Source: Pelobacter seleniigenes DSM 18267 (lineage in GTDB: Bacteria; Desulfobacterota; Desulfuromonadia; Desulfuromonadales; Geopsychrobacteraceae). Taken from it: a stretch of DNA of 64,000 nucleotides. Shown piece after piece: positions 17,971 to 26,908 of this stretch. Position 1 is the first letter of the stretch, and every line of letters starts with the position of its first letter. The position numbers and the translations under genes were made by a program. The notes under the pieces are model-generated. The model was not told the DNA's origin, made no database searches, and was given only the letters and a program-made list of their open reading frames with translations. Location: contig NZ_JOMG01000005.1 of the NCBI RefSeq assembly GCF_000711225.1, forward strand, positions 186,001 to 250,000, written 5' to 3'.

Positions 17971-18264
17971 TTACTTTTTCTTTTTCCCGGCGGCGGCGCG
18001 TTTTGCTGCTTTCAACGGGTTGACGCGAACGTCGTTCGATTTGAGATCGACTTTTTTGTGCGTTGCAAAATTGCACAGACCGGTCGCCCATTTTGTCGAA
18101 GGTTGCGGATACGAGGTACAGACCTCACCGATAGATCCTTTGACAATCCGCTCACAGCCTTGGCATTGTTCAACAACGACTTGACAGCTGCCACCTTCAG
18201 CGGAACAACCGCTCTTTTTCCAGAAGGTACACTCGGTACCGGGGAGAACTGTTTCGCACTGCAT
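17971..18264 (-). CDS. PxxKW family cysteine-rich protein
   Basis: A 97-residue protein with eight cysteines (3, 12, 20, 27, 34, 37, 49, 64) and the hallmark PSTKW at 55-59, followed by ATGLCNFA. The C-terminus is strongly basic (PLKAAKRAAAGKKKK). The family is known mainly from anaerobic Desulfobacterota and has no assigned function. The cysteine spacing suggests a bound metal or Fe-S cluster, and the Lys-rich tail a nucleic-acid or membrane contact, but both are inference. A near-perfect AGGAGG lies upstream of the ATG. It is monocistronic and shares the terminator at 17913-17945. Confidence 0.85.
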   Translation of the reverse strand: MQCETVLPGTECTFWKKSGCSAEGGSCQVVVEQCQGCERIVKGSIGEVCTSYPQPSTKWATGLCNFATHKKVDLKSNDVRVNPLKAAKRAAAGKKKK

Positions 18265-18384
18265 CTTCTATTCCTCCTAGCTTTATGCTTGGGTCAAATT
18301 CAGAACGCCTAGTAATAGCGAATTTGCTTTTTTGAGTCAACGGTTTTTTAATGACTTTTCGCGCCGGTTCTGAACAATAAGTGG

Positions 18385-19536
18385 TCACCGGCTGGAAAAC
18401 AACTCCCGGTTGAGCTGGACGATGCCGATTGCGCTCAACATAATCCCGGCCAGGGTCAGTAACGGGATGGTAAAACTCCCGGTTAAATCATAAAAATATC
18501 CGGCTAGAAGCGGAGCGACAGCGCCGGGAATATTGGCCGAAAACAGCCAGCCATAAATGGTTCCGACTTTTTCCGCGCCCCAGGTTCTGGCTACCGAGCC
18601 GGCATATATGACTAGAACTCCACCATAATTAAACCCGGTCAGTGCCGCAAACAGCTGCAGCCCGCCGGCTGAGGTCAGGATAAACGGGGAGGCGAACAGC
18701 AGAACTGCCTGGGCCAGCAGGTTCAGTTGAATCATTGCCGCGCTGCTGAAGCGGTCGAACAGGCTGCCCCAGAGGACGCGACCGACCGCATTGGCTATGG
18801 CGAAGAAAGAGACCGCACTGACGCCGCTCAACAGGCTGGCCGATCGGTACAGTTCCTTGATGTTGGCGTTGACGGCAAAGCCGGCGGCCAGCCCGGTGAA
18901 CATGGCAAAGTAAAGGATGACAAAGCGCCGGTCGGTCAAAACCCGGCTGAATTGAAAGCTGATTTTTGCGGACTGATTGAAATTCGGTGGATTGAGCATG
19001 AAAAATCCGGAAAAGATGATCAGTGCCGCAAAGGCAAAGCCCAGGTAGCCGAACAACTGAAACGGAGTGGCGCCGTGCTTGAGAAAGAACCCGCCAGCAT
19101 AGCTGACCAATGCTGCACCGCCGCCGAAACCGGCCACAGCGACCCCGGTCACCAGCCCCTTGTTATTGGGAAACCATTTGATGCAGGTGGAAATCGGGAC
19201 AATATAGGCGATTCCAGCGCCGATTCCGGCAATAAGCCCGTTGCCAAGGATGGTCAACAGAAAATTCTGGCCACCGAAGGACGAGAGAATCCAACCGCTG
19301 CCGAACAGCAACCCGCCGCTCATGGTGGAGAAGCGGGGGCCGAAGCGATCGACCAAAGCCCCGGAAAAAATCATTGTTGCCGGAAAAACGAAGTAAAAAA
19401 CCGAAAATGGAATCTGGGCTTGAGCCTGGGATATTTCCGTTAAGAGCCTGATCGGCTGGACATAAACAGACCAGGAATAGGTTGCTCCAAGACAGACCTG
19501 CATAAGCAGGGCGGAGACAATGATCATCAGGCGCAT
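18385..19536 (-). CDS. MFS transporter, OFA (oxalate/formate antiporter) family
   Basis: A 383-residue inner-membrane carrier with about 12 transmembrane helices. It opens with QVCLGATYSWSVYVQPI, the typical first helix of the OFA group, and has GALVDRFGPR between helices 2 and 3, which is the MFS motif A position. OFA members exchange small carboxylates such as oxalate and formate; the substrate here is not defined. The ATG at 19536 (MRLMIIVSALL) was chosen because GAGAGAGG precedes it and the first helix starts there; the longer open frame upstream is not protein-like. A FadR/GntR-type palindrome lies upstream at 19786-19800. Confidence 0.85.
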   Translation of the reverse strand: MRLMIIVSALLMQVCLGATYSWSVYVQPIRLLTEISQAQAQIPFSVFYFVFPATMIFSGALVDRFGPRFSTMSGGLLFGSGWILSSFGGQNFLLTILGNGLIAGIGAGIAYIVPISTCIKWFPNNKGLVTGVAVAGFGGGAALVSYAGGFFLKHGATPFQLFGYLGFAFAALIIFSGFFMLNPPNFNQSAKISFQFSRVLTDRRFVILYFAMFTGLAAGFAVNANIKELYRSASLLSGVSAVSFFAIANAVGRVLWGSLFDRFSSAAMIQLNLLAQAVLLFASPFILTSAGGLQLFAALTGFNYGGVLVIYAGSVARTWGAEKVGTIYGWLFSANIPGAVAPLLAGYFYDLTGSFTIPLLTLAGIMLSAIGIVQLNRELFSSR

Positions 19537-19785
19537 GAGAACCTCTCTCGAGTGGCAGGTTGTCGAAAAAATCGATCCTGGAACTTTCCCCGGCACGGTA
19601 GGGAAAATGCGCTTTCCCCGCCTCGCAAAAGCAATAAATTTGAGAGTCGCTGTTGATTCGGAGCGCCCATCCATGACCGTGGAGGCTGTTTTTCGGCAGA
19701 TTGTCAGGAGGTGCTCTTGCTCAAAAACCAATTATCGTGTTGAATAGGTGATTCTGTCATGTTTCATGAGATAGAATGATGATTC

Positions 19786-19800
19786 TCTGGTCCGACCAGA
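19786..19800. promoter_or_regulatory. Perfect palindrome resembling a FadR/GntR operator
   Basis: TCTGGTC-C-GACCAGA has two perfect 7-base arms and contains TGGTC-N-GACCA, the shape bound by FadR-subfamily GntR regulators that control carboxylate uptake. It lies in the divergent gap between the OFA transporter and the YcgN-like gene. No GntR gene is in the window. Confidence 0.5.
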
Positions 19801-19901
19801 TTAGGGTTGTTTGTTCCCCTTGTCAACTGCTCTTGCACCAATAGTTTGTCGGCGGACTTGGTTTATTGATACGTGTTTTCCTCTTTCCCGGGTTATAAAT
19901 A

Positions 19902-20231
19902 ATGAAAAGAACAACCGCTAACCAGTTGGAAATATTGGCCGATTGGGAATCCATCTGCGAGCGCTGTGGTCGCTGCTGCTATGAAAAATACGAATCCCGC
20001 GGGAAAATTATTTATACGTCCACCCCTTGCCGATATCTAGACAAAAGCAGCGGTTTTTGTAGGATTTACCCGCGCCGCTCCCAGGTCCATCCGGATTGTG
20101 CACGGCTGACTCCGGAGTTGGTGGCCGCCGGGATTCTTCCGGCCGACTGTCCGTACGTCAAGGATATTGAAGATTATCCCGCACCGATTCTTAGAACACC
20201 GGCTAAGACTACCGGGAAAGCGCCGCGCTGA
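19902..20231 (+). CDS. YcgN-like cysteine-cluster protein
   Basis: A 109-residue protein with the metal-cluster pattern WESICERCGRCCYEK, then PCRYLD, GFCRIYPRRSQVHPDC and ADCPY. This matches the YcgN/YkgJ group of zinc- or Fe-S-binding cysteine-cluster proteins of unknown function. The order WE..C..CG.CC, C..LD, C..Y..R...PDC is the YcgN (UPF0260) arrangement. The ATG at 19902 is the first in the frame. It stands 78 bases upstream of the phosphohexomutase gene on the same strand. Confidence 0.8.
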   Translation: MKRTTANQLEILADWESICERCGRCCYEKYESRGKIIYTSTPCRYLDKSSGFCRIYPRRSQVHPDCARLTPELVAAGILPADCPYVKDIEDYPAPILRTPAKTTGKAPR

Positions 20232-20309
20232 TTTTGGTGCGCGGTTGATTATGCTATGATTGTTTTGTTGCTGATCAGATGACATTTGACGACTTAAAGG
20301 AGGTTGAAC

Positions 20310-21731
20310 ATGACACATATAAAATTTGGGACCTCAGGCTGGCGCGGGATCTTCTGTGAGGACTTCACTCTCGATAACGTCCGTATCGTCACCCAGGCCA
20401 TTGCTGATCATCTGCATGATGAAGGGCTGGCTGGCCAAGGGGTGGTGATCGGTTACGACGCGCGTTTCATGGGCGCCGAATTCGCCCGCGAGACAGCGCG
20501 GGTTCTGGCAGGTGCTGGGATTAAGAGCTTTTTCTGCAAACGTGATACCCCGACCCCGGTGATTTCATACGAACTGCTTCGCCGCAAAGCCGCCGGGGCT
20601 ATCAACTTTACCGCCAGCCATAATCCGCATAATTATAACGGGATTAAGTTTTCACCGGCCTGGGGTGGCCCGGCTCTGCCGGAAACCACCAATGATATCG
20701 AGAAGCGAGCCAACGCCATGCTGGGGGAAATTGTCTATAAGGATATTTCCCTGGAGCAGGCCACTGAGAAAGGCCTGTTTGAAGAGATTGACCCGCGTGA
20801 AGGCTATTTTGCGCGGATCAAGGATTTAGTCGACCTGCCGGCCATTGCCGCCTCCGGAATGAGGCTCGCAGTCAATCCGCTTTACGGAGCGGGGCGCGGC
20901 TATCTGGATCGCATTCTCGCCGAGGCTGGTGTAGATATCGTGACTGTCAACGACCATCTTGACCCTTATTTCGGCGGCGAGCCGCCGGAGCCAGCCGAAG
21001 CGCATATCAAGGATTTCATTGCCCTGGTTCGTGATGATGATTCCATCGGACTTGGCATCGCCACTGATGGTGATGCGGATCGTTTCGGAATTATTGACAG
21101 TGACGGCAGCTTTATTGAGCCGAATTACATTCTGGCCTTGTTGCTCGATTATATGATCCGCCGCAAAGGACTCACAGGCGATGCCGCCCGGAGTGTTGCG
21201 ACCTCACATCTTATTGATGCCGTGGCCCGGCATCACGGGGTCAAGCTGCTGGAAACGCCGGTCGGTTTCAAATATATCGGTGAATATATCAGTGAAGGGC
21301 GCATTCTGATCGGTGGTGAAGAGAGCGCAGGGCTCAGCATCAGAGGGCACGTTCCGGAGAAGGATGGCATCCTCGCCTGTCTGCTGGTGGCGGAAATGGT
21401 TGCCGTGGAAAAGAAAACCCTGCAGGAACTCCTTGCCGAGCTGTATTCCCGGGTCGGTGAGTTCTATACCCGGCGGATCAATATTCGCCTGTCGCCGGAA
21501 CTGGAAGGGAGCCTGCCCGACAAACTGGCCAATCCGCCGCAGCGCATCGGTCAGTGGGCAATCAAGGAGATTATCCGAATCGACGGTAACAAGTTTCTTC
21601 TTGAAGACGGTTCCTGGTTGCTGTTCCGCAAGTCTGGAACCGAACCGGTGGTTCGCCTGTATGCCGAGGCCCATAGTGTCGCCACGCTTGATCAGTTGAT
21701 TGAAGCCGGGCGTGATTTTATCGTTGGCTGA
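20310..21731 (+). CDS. Phosphohexomutase (phosphoglucomutase/phosphomannomutase)
   Basis: A 473-residue alpha-D-phosphohexomutase that moves phosphate between C1 and C6 of glucose, mannose or a related sugar. All four active-site loops are visible: TASHNPHNYNG at 101-111 with catalytic Ser103, the Mg loop DGDADR at 253-258, the sugar loop GGEESAG and the phosphate loop RKSGTEP near the C-terminus. Opening with KFGTSGWRG and the GEESAG loop suit a phosphoglucomutase/phosphomannomutase; sugar preference cannot be fixed. The ATG at 20310 is preceded by a textbook AAAGGAGG. Confidence 0.93.
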   Translation: MTHIKFGTSGWRGIFCEDFTLDNVRIVTQAIADHLHDEGLAGQGVVIGYDARFMGAEFARETARVLAGAGIKSFFCKRDTPTPVISYELLRRKAAGAINFTASHNPHNYNGIKFSPAWGGPALPETTNDIEKRANAMLGEIVYKDISLEQATEKGLFEEIDPREGYFARIKDLVDLPAIAASGMRLAVNPLYGAGRGYLDRILAEAGVDIVTVNDHLDPYFGGEPPEPAEAHIKDFIALVRDDDSIGLGIATDGDADRFGIIDSDGSFIEPNYILALLLDYMIRRKGLTGDAARSVATSHLIDAVARHHGVKLLETPVGFKYIGEYISEGRILIGGEESAGLSIRGHVPEKDGILACLLVAEMVAVEKKTLQELLAELYSRVGEFYTRRINIRLSPELEGSLPDKLANPPQRIGQWAIKEIIRIDGNKFLLEDGSWLLFRKSGTEPVVRLYAEAHSVATLDQLIEAGRDFIVG

Positions 21732-21764
21732 TCTTTTTTGGGGTTTAACTCTTCTGTTTTGACC

Positions 21765-21791
21765 GACCTATGCACCGAAAGTGCATAGGTC
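21765..21791 (+). terminator. Hairpin after the phosphohexomutase gene
   Basis: GACCTATGCAC-CGAAA-GTGCATAGGTC is a perfect 11-bp stem followed by TCTTACC. The U-run is poor, but position and stem strength favour a terminator. Confidence 0.6.
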
Positions 21792-21862
21792 TCTTACCCA
21801 TAAACCCGAGCAGAGAATTGAGCGGTACCTGAAATCATTCTCATATCACACTAAGATACCTC

Positions 21863-22762
21863 ATGGCCCATCAGCACTCCCATAATACCAAAAATTACAA
21901 TCGTGCATTTGCCATCGGTGTGACTCTTAACCTGATTTTTGTTTTCGTCGAGGGCGGCTTTGGGGTGTTTGCCGACTCTGTGGCACTGATTGCGGATGCC
22001 GGACATAACCTGAGCGATGTTCTCAGTCTTCTGCTGGCCTGGGGTGCCACGATCCTGGCGGGCCAGGGAACCAGCCGTCTGCGCACGTATGGTTTGCAAA
22101 AAATAACCATAATGGCTTCCCTGGCCAGTGCTGTCCTGCTCTGTGTTACTTTGGGTGGGATTGCCTGGGAAGCTTTTGGCCGTTTGCAGAACCCTCAGCC
22201 GGTCGCAGGCACCACCATGATCCTTGTTTCAGGGGTTGGTGTGGTTGTCAACACGTTGACGGCATTGCTGTTTATGTCAGGACAGAAGCATGACCTGAAT
22301 TTACGGGGGGCCTTTCTCCATATGGCCAGCGATGCGGGGATATCATTGGGAGTGGTTGTCTCCGGCTGTTTGATTCTGGTCACAGGTTGGGTGCTGATAG
22401 ACCCCTTGGTCAGCCTGTTGATTGTCCTCGTCGTTCTTTACGGGACTTGGGGGTTGCTGCGTGATTCGCTTAACCTGGCTGTTGATTCCGTGCCCCGACA
22501 TATCGACATCGATGGCATTATTGCTTATTTTGACAGCCTTGAAGATGTTGCCCGCTTCCATGATCTGCATGTCTGGCCTCTTAGCACGACAGAGGTTGCA
22601 CTGACGGTTCATCTGAGTGTGACCAGTCCGGAACTCAGGCCCGGTTTCTTAAGTGGTATCCAGACTGCTCTGCAGGAGCGTTTCGATATTGCCCACTCCA
22701 CCATTCAAGTGGAAATTGAGGGGGATGAAAGTTGTTTGTTGACATCTGGGGACTGCTGTTGA
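21863..22762 (+). CDS. CDF-family metal cation exporter (ZitB/CzcD type)
   Basis: A 299-residue protein with a short His-bearing N-terminus (MAHQHSHN), six transmembrane helices and a cytoplasmic C-terminal domain (about 215-290). The two transport-site motifs are visible: ADAGHNLSD in helix 2 and HMASDAG in helix 5, an HxxxD pair typical of Zn2+-type CDF exporters. It would expel Zn2+, Co2+ or Cd2+ using the proton gradient. The C-terminus ends CLLTSGDCC, with a terminal cysteine pair that may bind metal. No metal-responsive operator was recognised upstream. It appears monocistronic. Confidence 0.93.
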   Translation: MAHQHSHNTKNYNRAFAIGVTLNLIFVFVEGGFGVFADSVALIADAGHNLSDVLSLLLAWGATILAGQGTSRLRTYGLQKITIMASLASAVLLCVTLGGIAWEAFGRLQNPQPVAGTTMILVSGVGVVVNTLTALLFMSGQKHDLNLRGAFLHMASDAGISLGVVVSGCLILVTGWVLIDPLVSLLIVLVVLYGTWGLLRDSLNLAVDSVPRHIDIDGIIAYFDSLEDVARFHDLHVWPLSTTEVALTVHLSVTSPELRPGFLSGIQTALQERFDIAHSTIQVEIEGDESCLLTSGDCC

Positions 22763-22875
22763 ATGAACATTAACTTGACGACGGTGACTGCTTTGCAGGG
22801 CGAAAGTGAGTCTTTTCTACCGCAGTGACAACCTCACCAGCGAAGGGCCGTTTGGCAGCCCTGTAGCGAGGGTTT

Positions 22876-24720
22876 TCATCTACCGGTGATGCCGTAGAGA
22901 TATGGTAACAGCAGCGACAGGGTTGCCCAAAGGATGATGACGAGAGGAACCCCGGTGCGCAGAAAATCCCTGAAATTATAGCGTCCGGCGTTCATCACCA
23001 GCAGATTGGTCTTATATGCCATGGGCGTAGCAAAGCTCATATTGGCCCCGAATAACACCGCCAGTACAAAGGGTTCGGCCGGTTGTCCCAGTTGGCTGGC
23101 AATGGACACTGCGATCGGCGTGCCGATGACCGCAGTGGCATTGTTGGAGACGGTGTTGGTCAATACCGCCATCAGCAGCATCAGACCGCTGAGCATGACG
23201 GGTGGTGAGGCATGCCCGGAGATGCTCAAGAGCACTTCGGCCAGATACCCGGCTCCGTCTGTTTTCAACAAGGCTGATCCCAGCGCCAGGCTGGCGACCA
23301 CAACCAAGATCACCTGCCTGCTCAGCGCCCGGGTGGCATCGCGCCAAGTCATGCAGCCGCTGACGATCATCAGCAGCACACCACCTGTTGCACTGATGGC
23401 GATGGGCAACAGGCCGGTGGCCGCGGTCAGAATGATAGCCAGCATAATGAGCATGGCCAGCGGTGCTTTTTGCGCATATGGCAGATCGATGGTCGCATCG
23501 AGAACCAGAAAATCTTTTTCCCTCTTCAGCTGGGCGATTTGATCTCTTGGCCCTTGGACCAGCAGGATATCACCAGCCTGCAAGCGAATGTCTGCGATTG
23601 TCTCGATCCTTTTCTGCAACGGTTTTCCAGCCCGATGGATTGCTAGCACGATCAACCCGTAGCGGTCGACAAAACGCAAGCTGCCTAAGGTTCGGCCGTG
23701 CAGATAAGTGCCTTGGATAACGGCGATTTCCGCTATCTGTTGATCATCGGCCCGGAGCGGGTGAGTCTCATCGACCGGGCTGCCCTGTCCATCATCCTGA
23801 TAGAGGGTCCCTTCCAATACAGATTCAAACTCTTTGAGTTTTTCCGGAGTATCCCGAATAATCAGCTGATCGCCGACCTGCAGCCTGATGCTCGGCAGCG
23901 GCTTGGCCAAGGGGCTGTCGCCGCGGCGAATACCGTGAATGCGCAGGTTTTGGCCCCCTTTCTTGAGGGCATCGGCCAAGGTTTTGCCAACCAGCGGGCT
24001 GTTCTCGAGGAGGGCCAGGTTGGCGGTGAAAATGCGCGGCGACGTGTCGGCCAGGGCAAGCTTACGTTCCGGCATGATCCGGGGAACGACCAACCACAGA
24101 TAGAGGATCCCGATGCTGCCGGCAATGGCCGCCGGGATGATAAAGTCAAACATTTCGATGCGTCTCAAGCCCATATCCGCGGCCACCGAAACCACCAGTA
24201 GATTGGTTGAGGTACCGATGGTTGTGCAGGTTCCACCCAGCAGGGTGGCAAACCCCATGGGCAGCAACATGCCTGACGCGTTGCTTCTGGTCCGTAGCGC
24301 AACACTGATGAGCAGGGGCAGGAACAGAACCACGACCGGAACATTGTTGATAAAAGCACTGATCAGGGCGGCCATCAGCAGGGTCGTTAACAGTGAGAGT
24401 TGCGGGCTGATCGCCCAGAGTCTGGCCAGTGCTCTGCCAATGGGCTCGAGTGCTCCGGTCCGCACAATGCCATGGCCGACGATCATTAAAGCGCAGACCG
24501 CGATCAGCGCTTCATGGCCGAAACCATGAAAAAAATCAAGGGCATGGAGTGAACCTTGTTCGGTCCGGTATGGAAAAAGTTCAAAGCCAATGGCCAGGGT
24601 GACAAGAATAATCAGACTCGCCGTTTCCAACGAGAGGTTTTTCCTGGTGAATAGCACCAGGGCCAGCATGGCAAGGGCCAACACCAGGGCGGCATGGATA
24701 TTGGGGGGCGGAGGAATCAT
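22876..24720 (-). CDS. SLC13/DASS-type permease with two TrkA-C (RCK_C) domains
   Basis: A 614-residue inner-membrane permease. Two blocks of about five to six helices (6-230 and 410-610) flank a soluble centre (about 240-400) made of two TrkA-C modules (NSPLVGKTLADALKK...QVGDQLIIRD and HGRTLGSLRF...LQAGDILLVQG). Motifs FINNVPVVVLFLP and GTCTTIGTSTNLLV in the first half, and NTVSNNATAVI in the second, are the Asn/Thr hairpin motifs of divalent-anion:Na+ symporters. Substrates in this architecture include sulfate and dicarboxylates; none can be fixed here. The ATG at 24720 has GAGG upstream. Confidence 0.88.
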   Translation of the reverse strand: MIPPPPNIHAALVLALAMLALVLFTRKNLSLETASLIILVTLAIGFELFPYRTEQGSLHALDFFHGFGHEALIAVCALMIVGHGIVRTGALEPIGRALARLWAISPQLSLLTTLLMAALISAFINNVPVVVLFLPLLISVALRTRSNASGMLLPMGFATLLGGTCTTIGTSTNLLVVSVAADMGLRRIEMFDFIIPAAIAGSIGILYLWLVVPRIMPERKLALADTSPRIFTANLALLENSPLVGKTLADALKKGGQNLRIHGIRRGDSPLAKPLPSIRLQVGDQLIIRDTPEKLKEFESVLEGTLYQDDGQGSPVDETHPLRADDQQIAEIAVIQGTYLHGRTLGSLRFVDRYGLIVLAIHRAGKPLQKRIETIADIRLQAGDILLVQGPRDQIAQLKREKDFLVLDATIDLPYAQKAPLAMLIMLAIILTAATGLLPIAISATGGVLLMIVSGCMTWRDATRALSRQVILVVVASLALGSALLKTDGAGYLAEVLLSISGHASPPVMLSGLMLLMAVLTNTVSNNATAVIGTPIAVSIASQLGQPAEPFVLAVLFGANMSFATPMAYKTNLLVMNAGRYNFRDFLRTGVPLVIILWATLSLLLPYLYGITGR

Positions 24721-24935
24721 CGTTAACCTCTGCTTTGCATTGTCGGACTGTCCCAATCAATTCTGCAACACCAGGTTTTCTTGATAGGATCACTCGGGTT
24801 ACAATTAATCATACCGCAATCGTCGTTACGAAAGAGTGCCGAGGATCATTTTATGACTGAGAGACTATTTGGAAACTTGCAGTGGAACCCTGACGCAGGT
24901 GTGTGCAACACGTCCACCAGAACAGGATAGGCTTG

Positions 24936-25616
24936 ATGTCACGTCTTATTGCTATTGGAGATATTCACGGGCAAATTCATAAGCTGGAGACGCTGCTTAC
25001 CGGTCTTCCGCTACAAGAGGAAGATCGCCTGGTCTTCCTGGGTGATTATGTGGATCGTGGGCCGGATGTTCGCGCGGTTATCAACCTGTTAATGGACCTG
25101 GCGGAAGAGCGGCCCGAGACGGTGTTCCTGCGTGGCAACCATGAGCAGATGTTACTGGATGCATTAATTGAAACCCATTTTGTTCGAGGAGCCGGGCAGG
25201 ATCCGGTGGCCTCTGCCGTGCGTGGGAAAAGTCTCCATTCTGCCATTCAGCATCATTTGCAGAATGGTGGCCTGGCTACCCTGAAAAGTTATTCTGTCAA
25301 CAGTGTTGCAGAGGTGCCTCACGCTCACATCACTTTTTTGCAGCAGACCAGGCTGTATTTCAGGGCGGCGGGCTTTCTGTTTGTCCATGCCGGGGCGCGC
25401 AATGATCTCCCTGTTGAAGAGCAGGATGTCCGCACCCTGCTGTGGGACCGCCACTTGGAGCCGGGAACCGCAGAAATCCATGTGGTCGGTCATAAACCGA
25501 CCACCAACGGACAGCCCTGTTTTGAATCCGGGCGCTATTCCATCGACACCGGTGCCGGGTTCGGTAATCCGTTGACCGCCTGTGATGTCATCACCAGGGA
25601 GTTCTGGCAGGCATAA
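24936..25616 (+). CDS. Metallophosphatase of the PP1-like (PrpA/ApaH) type
   Basis: A 226-residue calcineurin-like phosphatase with the ordered motifs GDIHGQ (11-16 region), GDYVDRGPDV, RGNHEQM, FVHAGA and VVGHKPT, which give all metal ligands. The set fits bacterial serine/threonine protein phosphatases such as PrpA, or symmetrical Ap4A hydrolases. Length and the GDYVDRGP form favour a protein-phosphatase-type enzyme, but the substrate is open. The ATG at 24936 was chosen over an earlier in-frame one because the fold begins immediately after it. Confidence 0.88.
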   Translation: MSRLIAIGDIHGQIHKLETLLTGLPLQEEDRLVFLGDYVDRGPDVRAVINLLMDLAEERPETVFLRGNHEQMLLDALIETHFVRGAGQDPVASAVRGKSLHSAIQHHLQNGGLATLKSYSVNSVAEVPHAHITFLQQTRLYFRAAGFLFVHAGARNDLPVEEQDVRTLLWDRHLEPGTAEIHVVGHKPTTNGQPCFESGRYSIDTGAGFGNPLTACDVITREFWQA

Positions 25617-25646
25617 GAGTCCAGCTAAATGAATCCTCCCCAGTGT

Positions 25647-26033
25647 TCAGATCGCGGCGATGACGTTTTCCAGTTTGCTGCGAATAATCAGAGCGGTGTC
25701 CTTCAGGTGCGGGTTTTCGATTGCTTGCATTGAGGCGACCGGATCGATGGCAGAGACCTCAACTCGTCCGTCTTCCCACTGCTGGACGATGACATTACAG
25801 GGCAGCATGGTGCCGATATGCGGTTCGGCCGATAGCGCCTGATAGGCGTAAGAGGGATTGCAGGCGCCGAGGATGCGATATTCCCGAAAATCGACACCCA
25901 GTTTCTCCTTGAATTTGGCGGTGACGTCAATATCGGAAAGAATTCCGAATCCCGCTTCAGCAAGCCGAGTTTTAACAGTCTCTACAGTCTCTTTAAAACC
26001 CCTCGGCGATAAGGTACTGAAACAATAAGCCAT
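25647..26033 (-). CDS. DUF302 family protein
   Basis: A 128-residue protein with the DUF302 pattern: an N-terminal strand (FSTLSPRGFKETVETVKTRL), GFGILSDIDVTAKFKEKLG, YRILGACNPSYAYQAL and MLPCNVIVQQWEDG, followed by VEVSAIDP. Members often sit beside thioredoxin-like or cytochrome genes; function is not established. The single Cys of MLPCNV and that of GACNPS are family features. GGAGAG precedes the ATG. It is convergent with the phosphatase gene and appears monocistronic. Confidence 0.9.
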   Translation of the reverse strand: MAYCFSTLSPRGFKETVETVKTRLAEAGFGILSDIDVTAKFKEKLGVDFREYRILGACNPSYAYQALSAEPHIGTMLPCNVIVQQWEDGRVEVSAIDPVASMQAIENPHLKDTALIIRSKLENVIAAI

Positions 26034-26335
26034 AATTGCTCTCCTGATATGAAGACGGTGTTATCGGTCAGCTTCGTCGGCACCGTTTCAGGCTGATTGT
26101 GGAAAAGTCCACTCAAGAGTTCGGCTGGCTGGGTTTGCCGCCGATTGACGACTCTGCTTAACCATAGCAATTCTTCAAGCAGCTTCAAGGGAGGGATCCC
26201 ATTATTCTGCCGGGTACGCGATAACGGTCCTACCGGAAAAACTGTGGGGCAGGACAGCTCAAAAAATCCGGCAACCGTCAAGCGGCTACCGGACCATACT
26301 GAACTGAAATTGGAGAGTTGGGACTGGGCCGGAAA
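26034..26335. other. 302-base gap without a supported gene
   Basis: This lies between the end of the lipid-transport operon and the DUF302 gene, both on the minus strand. It holds the DUF302 ribosome site at its left end and no clear terminator. A minus-strand frame through it (about 25982-26281) reads as a plausible amphipathic peptide (KLLEELLWLSRVVNRRQ) but has only a TTG start, no ribosome site and overlaps the DUF302 gene. It is left unannotated and may be a gene remnant. Confidence 0.4.
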
Positions 26336-26908
26336 TTACCGTTTAGCCAGGTCTTCCGCAATGCGTTCGTCAAGTAAATGCAGATTTTGATTTAATCCCT
26401 GCACCAGATCCCGGTAACTGTCGCCGACCGGCAGCTGATTGTTGAAATGGCCGCTGGCAATCTCTGTATGACTACTGTCAATAATGGACCAATCGGCTAC
26501 CAGAGTTGCCATGCGTCCCGGCTGGCCGGAAAATCTTTCGATCACGATATTGAGGCGATATGGCTCAGGTCCGGCAATCTCCCAGGGGCTGATGCTGATG
26601 CGGGCGTTGGGGAAACTTAGGGCCAGATCTGCCCGAATCACCAGGCTGATATTGTCGACCAGCGGTCCTGCCCAGCGTTCGCGGTCACTGAATTTGATTA
26701 TGTTGGCCTGATCGTGGGTGACAATATTCGGCTGGTCCAGATAGGCGGGGAGTTTGACTTGTTGCAGTTCAAGATTGAACTCTGTCTCTCCGACGACCGG
26801 GGTGCTGGTGCGGGGTTCCAGCAGGTAATAATTTTGAATGCCGGGTGTGCCGCCAAGCTGGATACATGACGTGCACAGGAGCAGAATTAAGAAGGTGGCA
26901 TATCTCAT
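26336..26908 (-). CDS. PqiC-like ABC-type transport auxiliary lipoprotein
   Basis: A 190-residue lipoprotein (signal peptide with lipobox LLCTSC, Cys at 15) followed by the PqiC/ABC_trans_aux fold. The family strand pattern YYLLEPR is followed by VKLPAYLDQPNIV, then FSDRERWAGPLVDNI, as in proteins partnering MCE-domain transporters. It would sit in the periplasm or outer membrane and receive or hand over phospholipids. Its ATG overlaps the end of mlaD by 4 bases, so translation is coupled. It is the last gene of the operon mlaE-mlaF-mlaD-pqiC. Confidence 0.85.
   Translation of the reverse strand: MRYATFLILLLCTSCIQLGGTPGIQNYYLLEPRTSTPVVGETEFNLELQQVKLPAYLDQPNIVTHDQANIIKFSDRERWAGPLVDNISLVIRADLALSFPNARISISPWEIAGPEPYRLNIVIERFSGQPGRMATLVADWSIIDSSHTEIASGHFNNQLPVGDSYRDLVQGLNQNLHLLDERIAEDLAKR

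Noticed and set aside
25982-26281. 99-codon minus-strand frame before the DUF302 gene
   Set aside because: Only a TTG start, no ribosome site and a 52-base overlap with a certain gene. It may be a remnant but cannot be supported.
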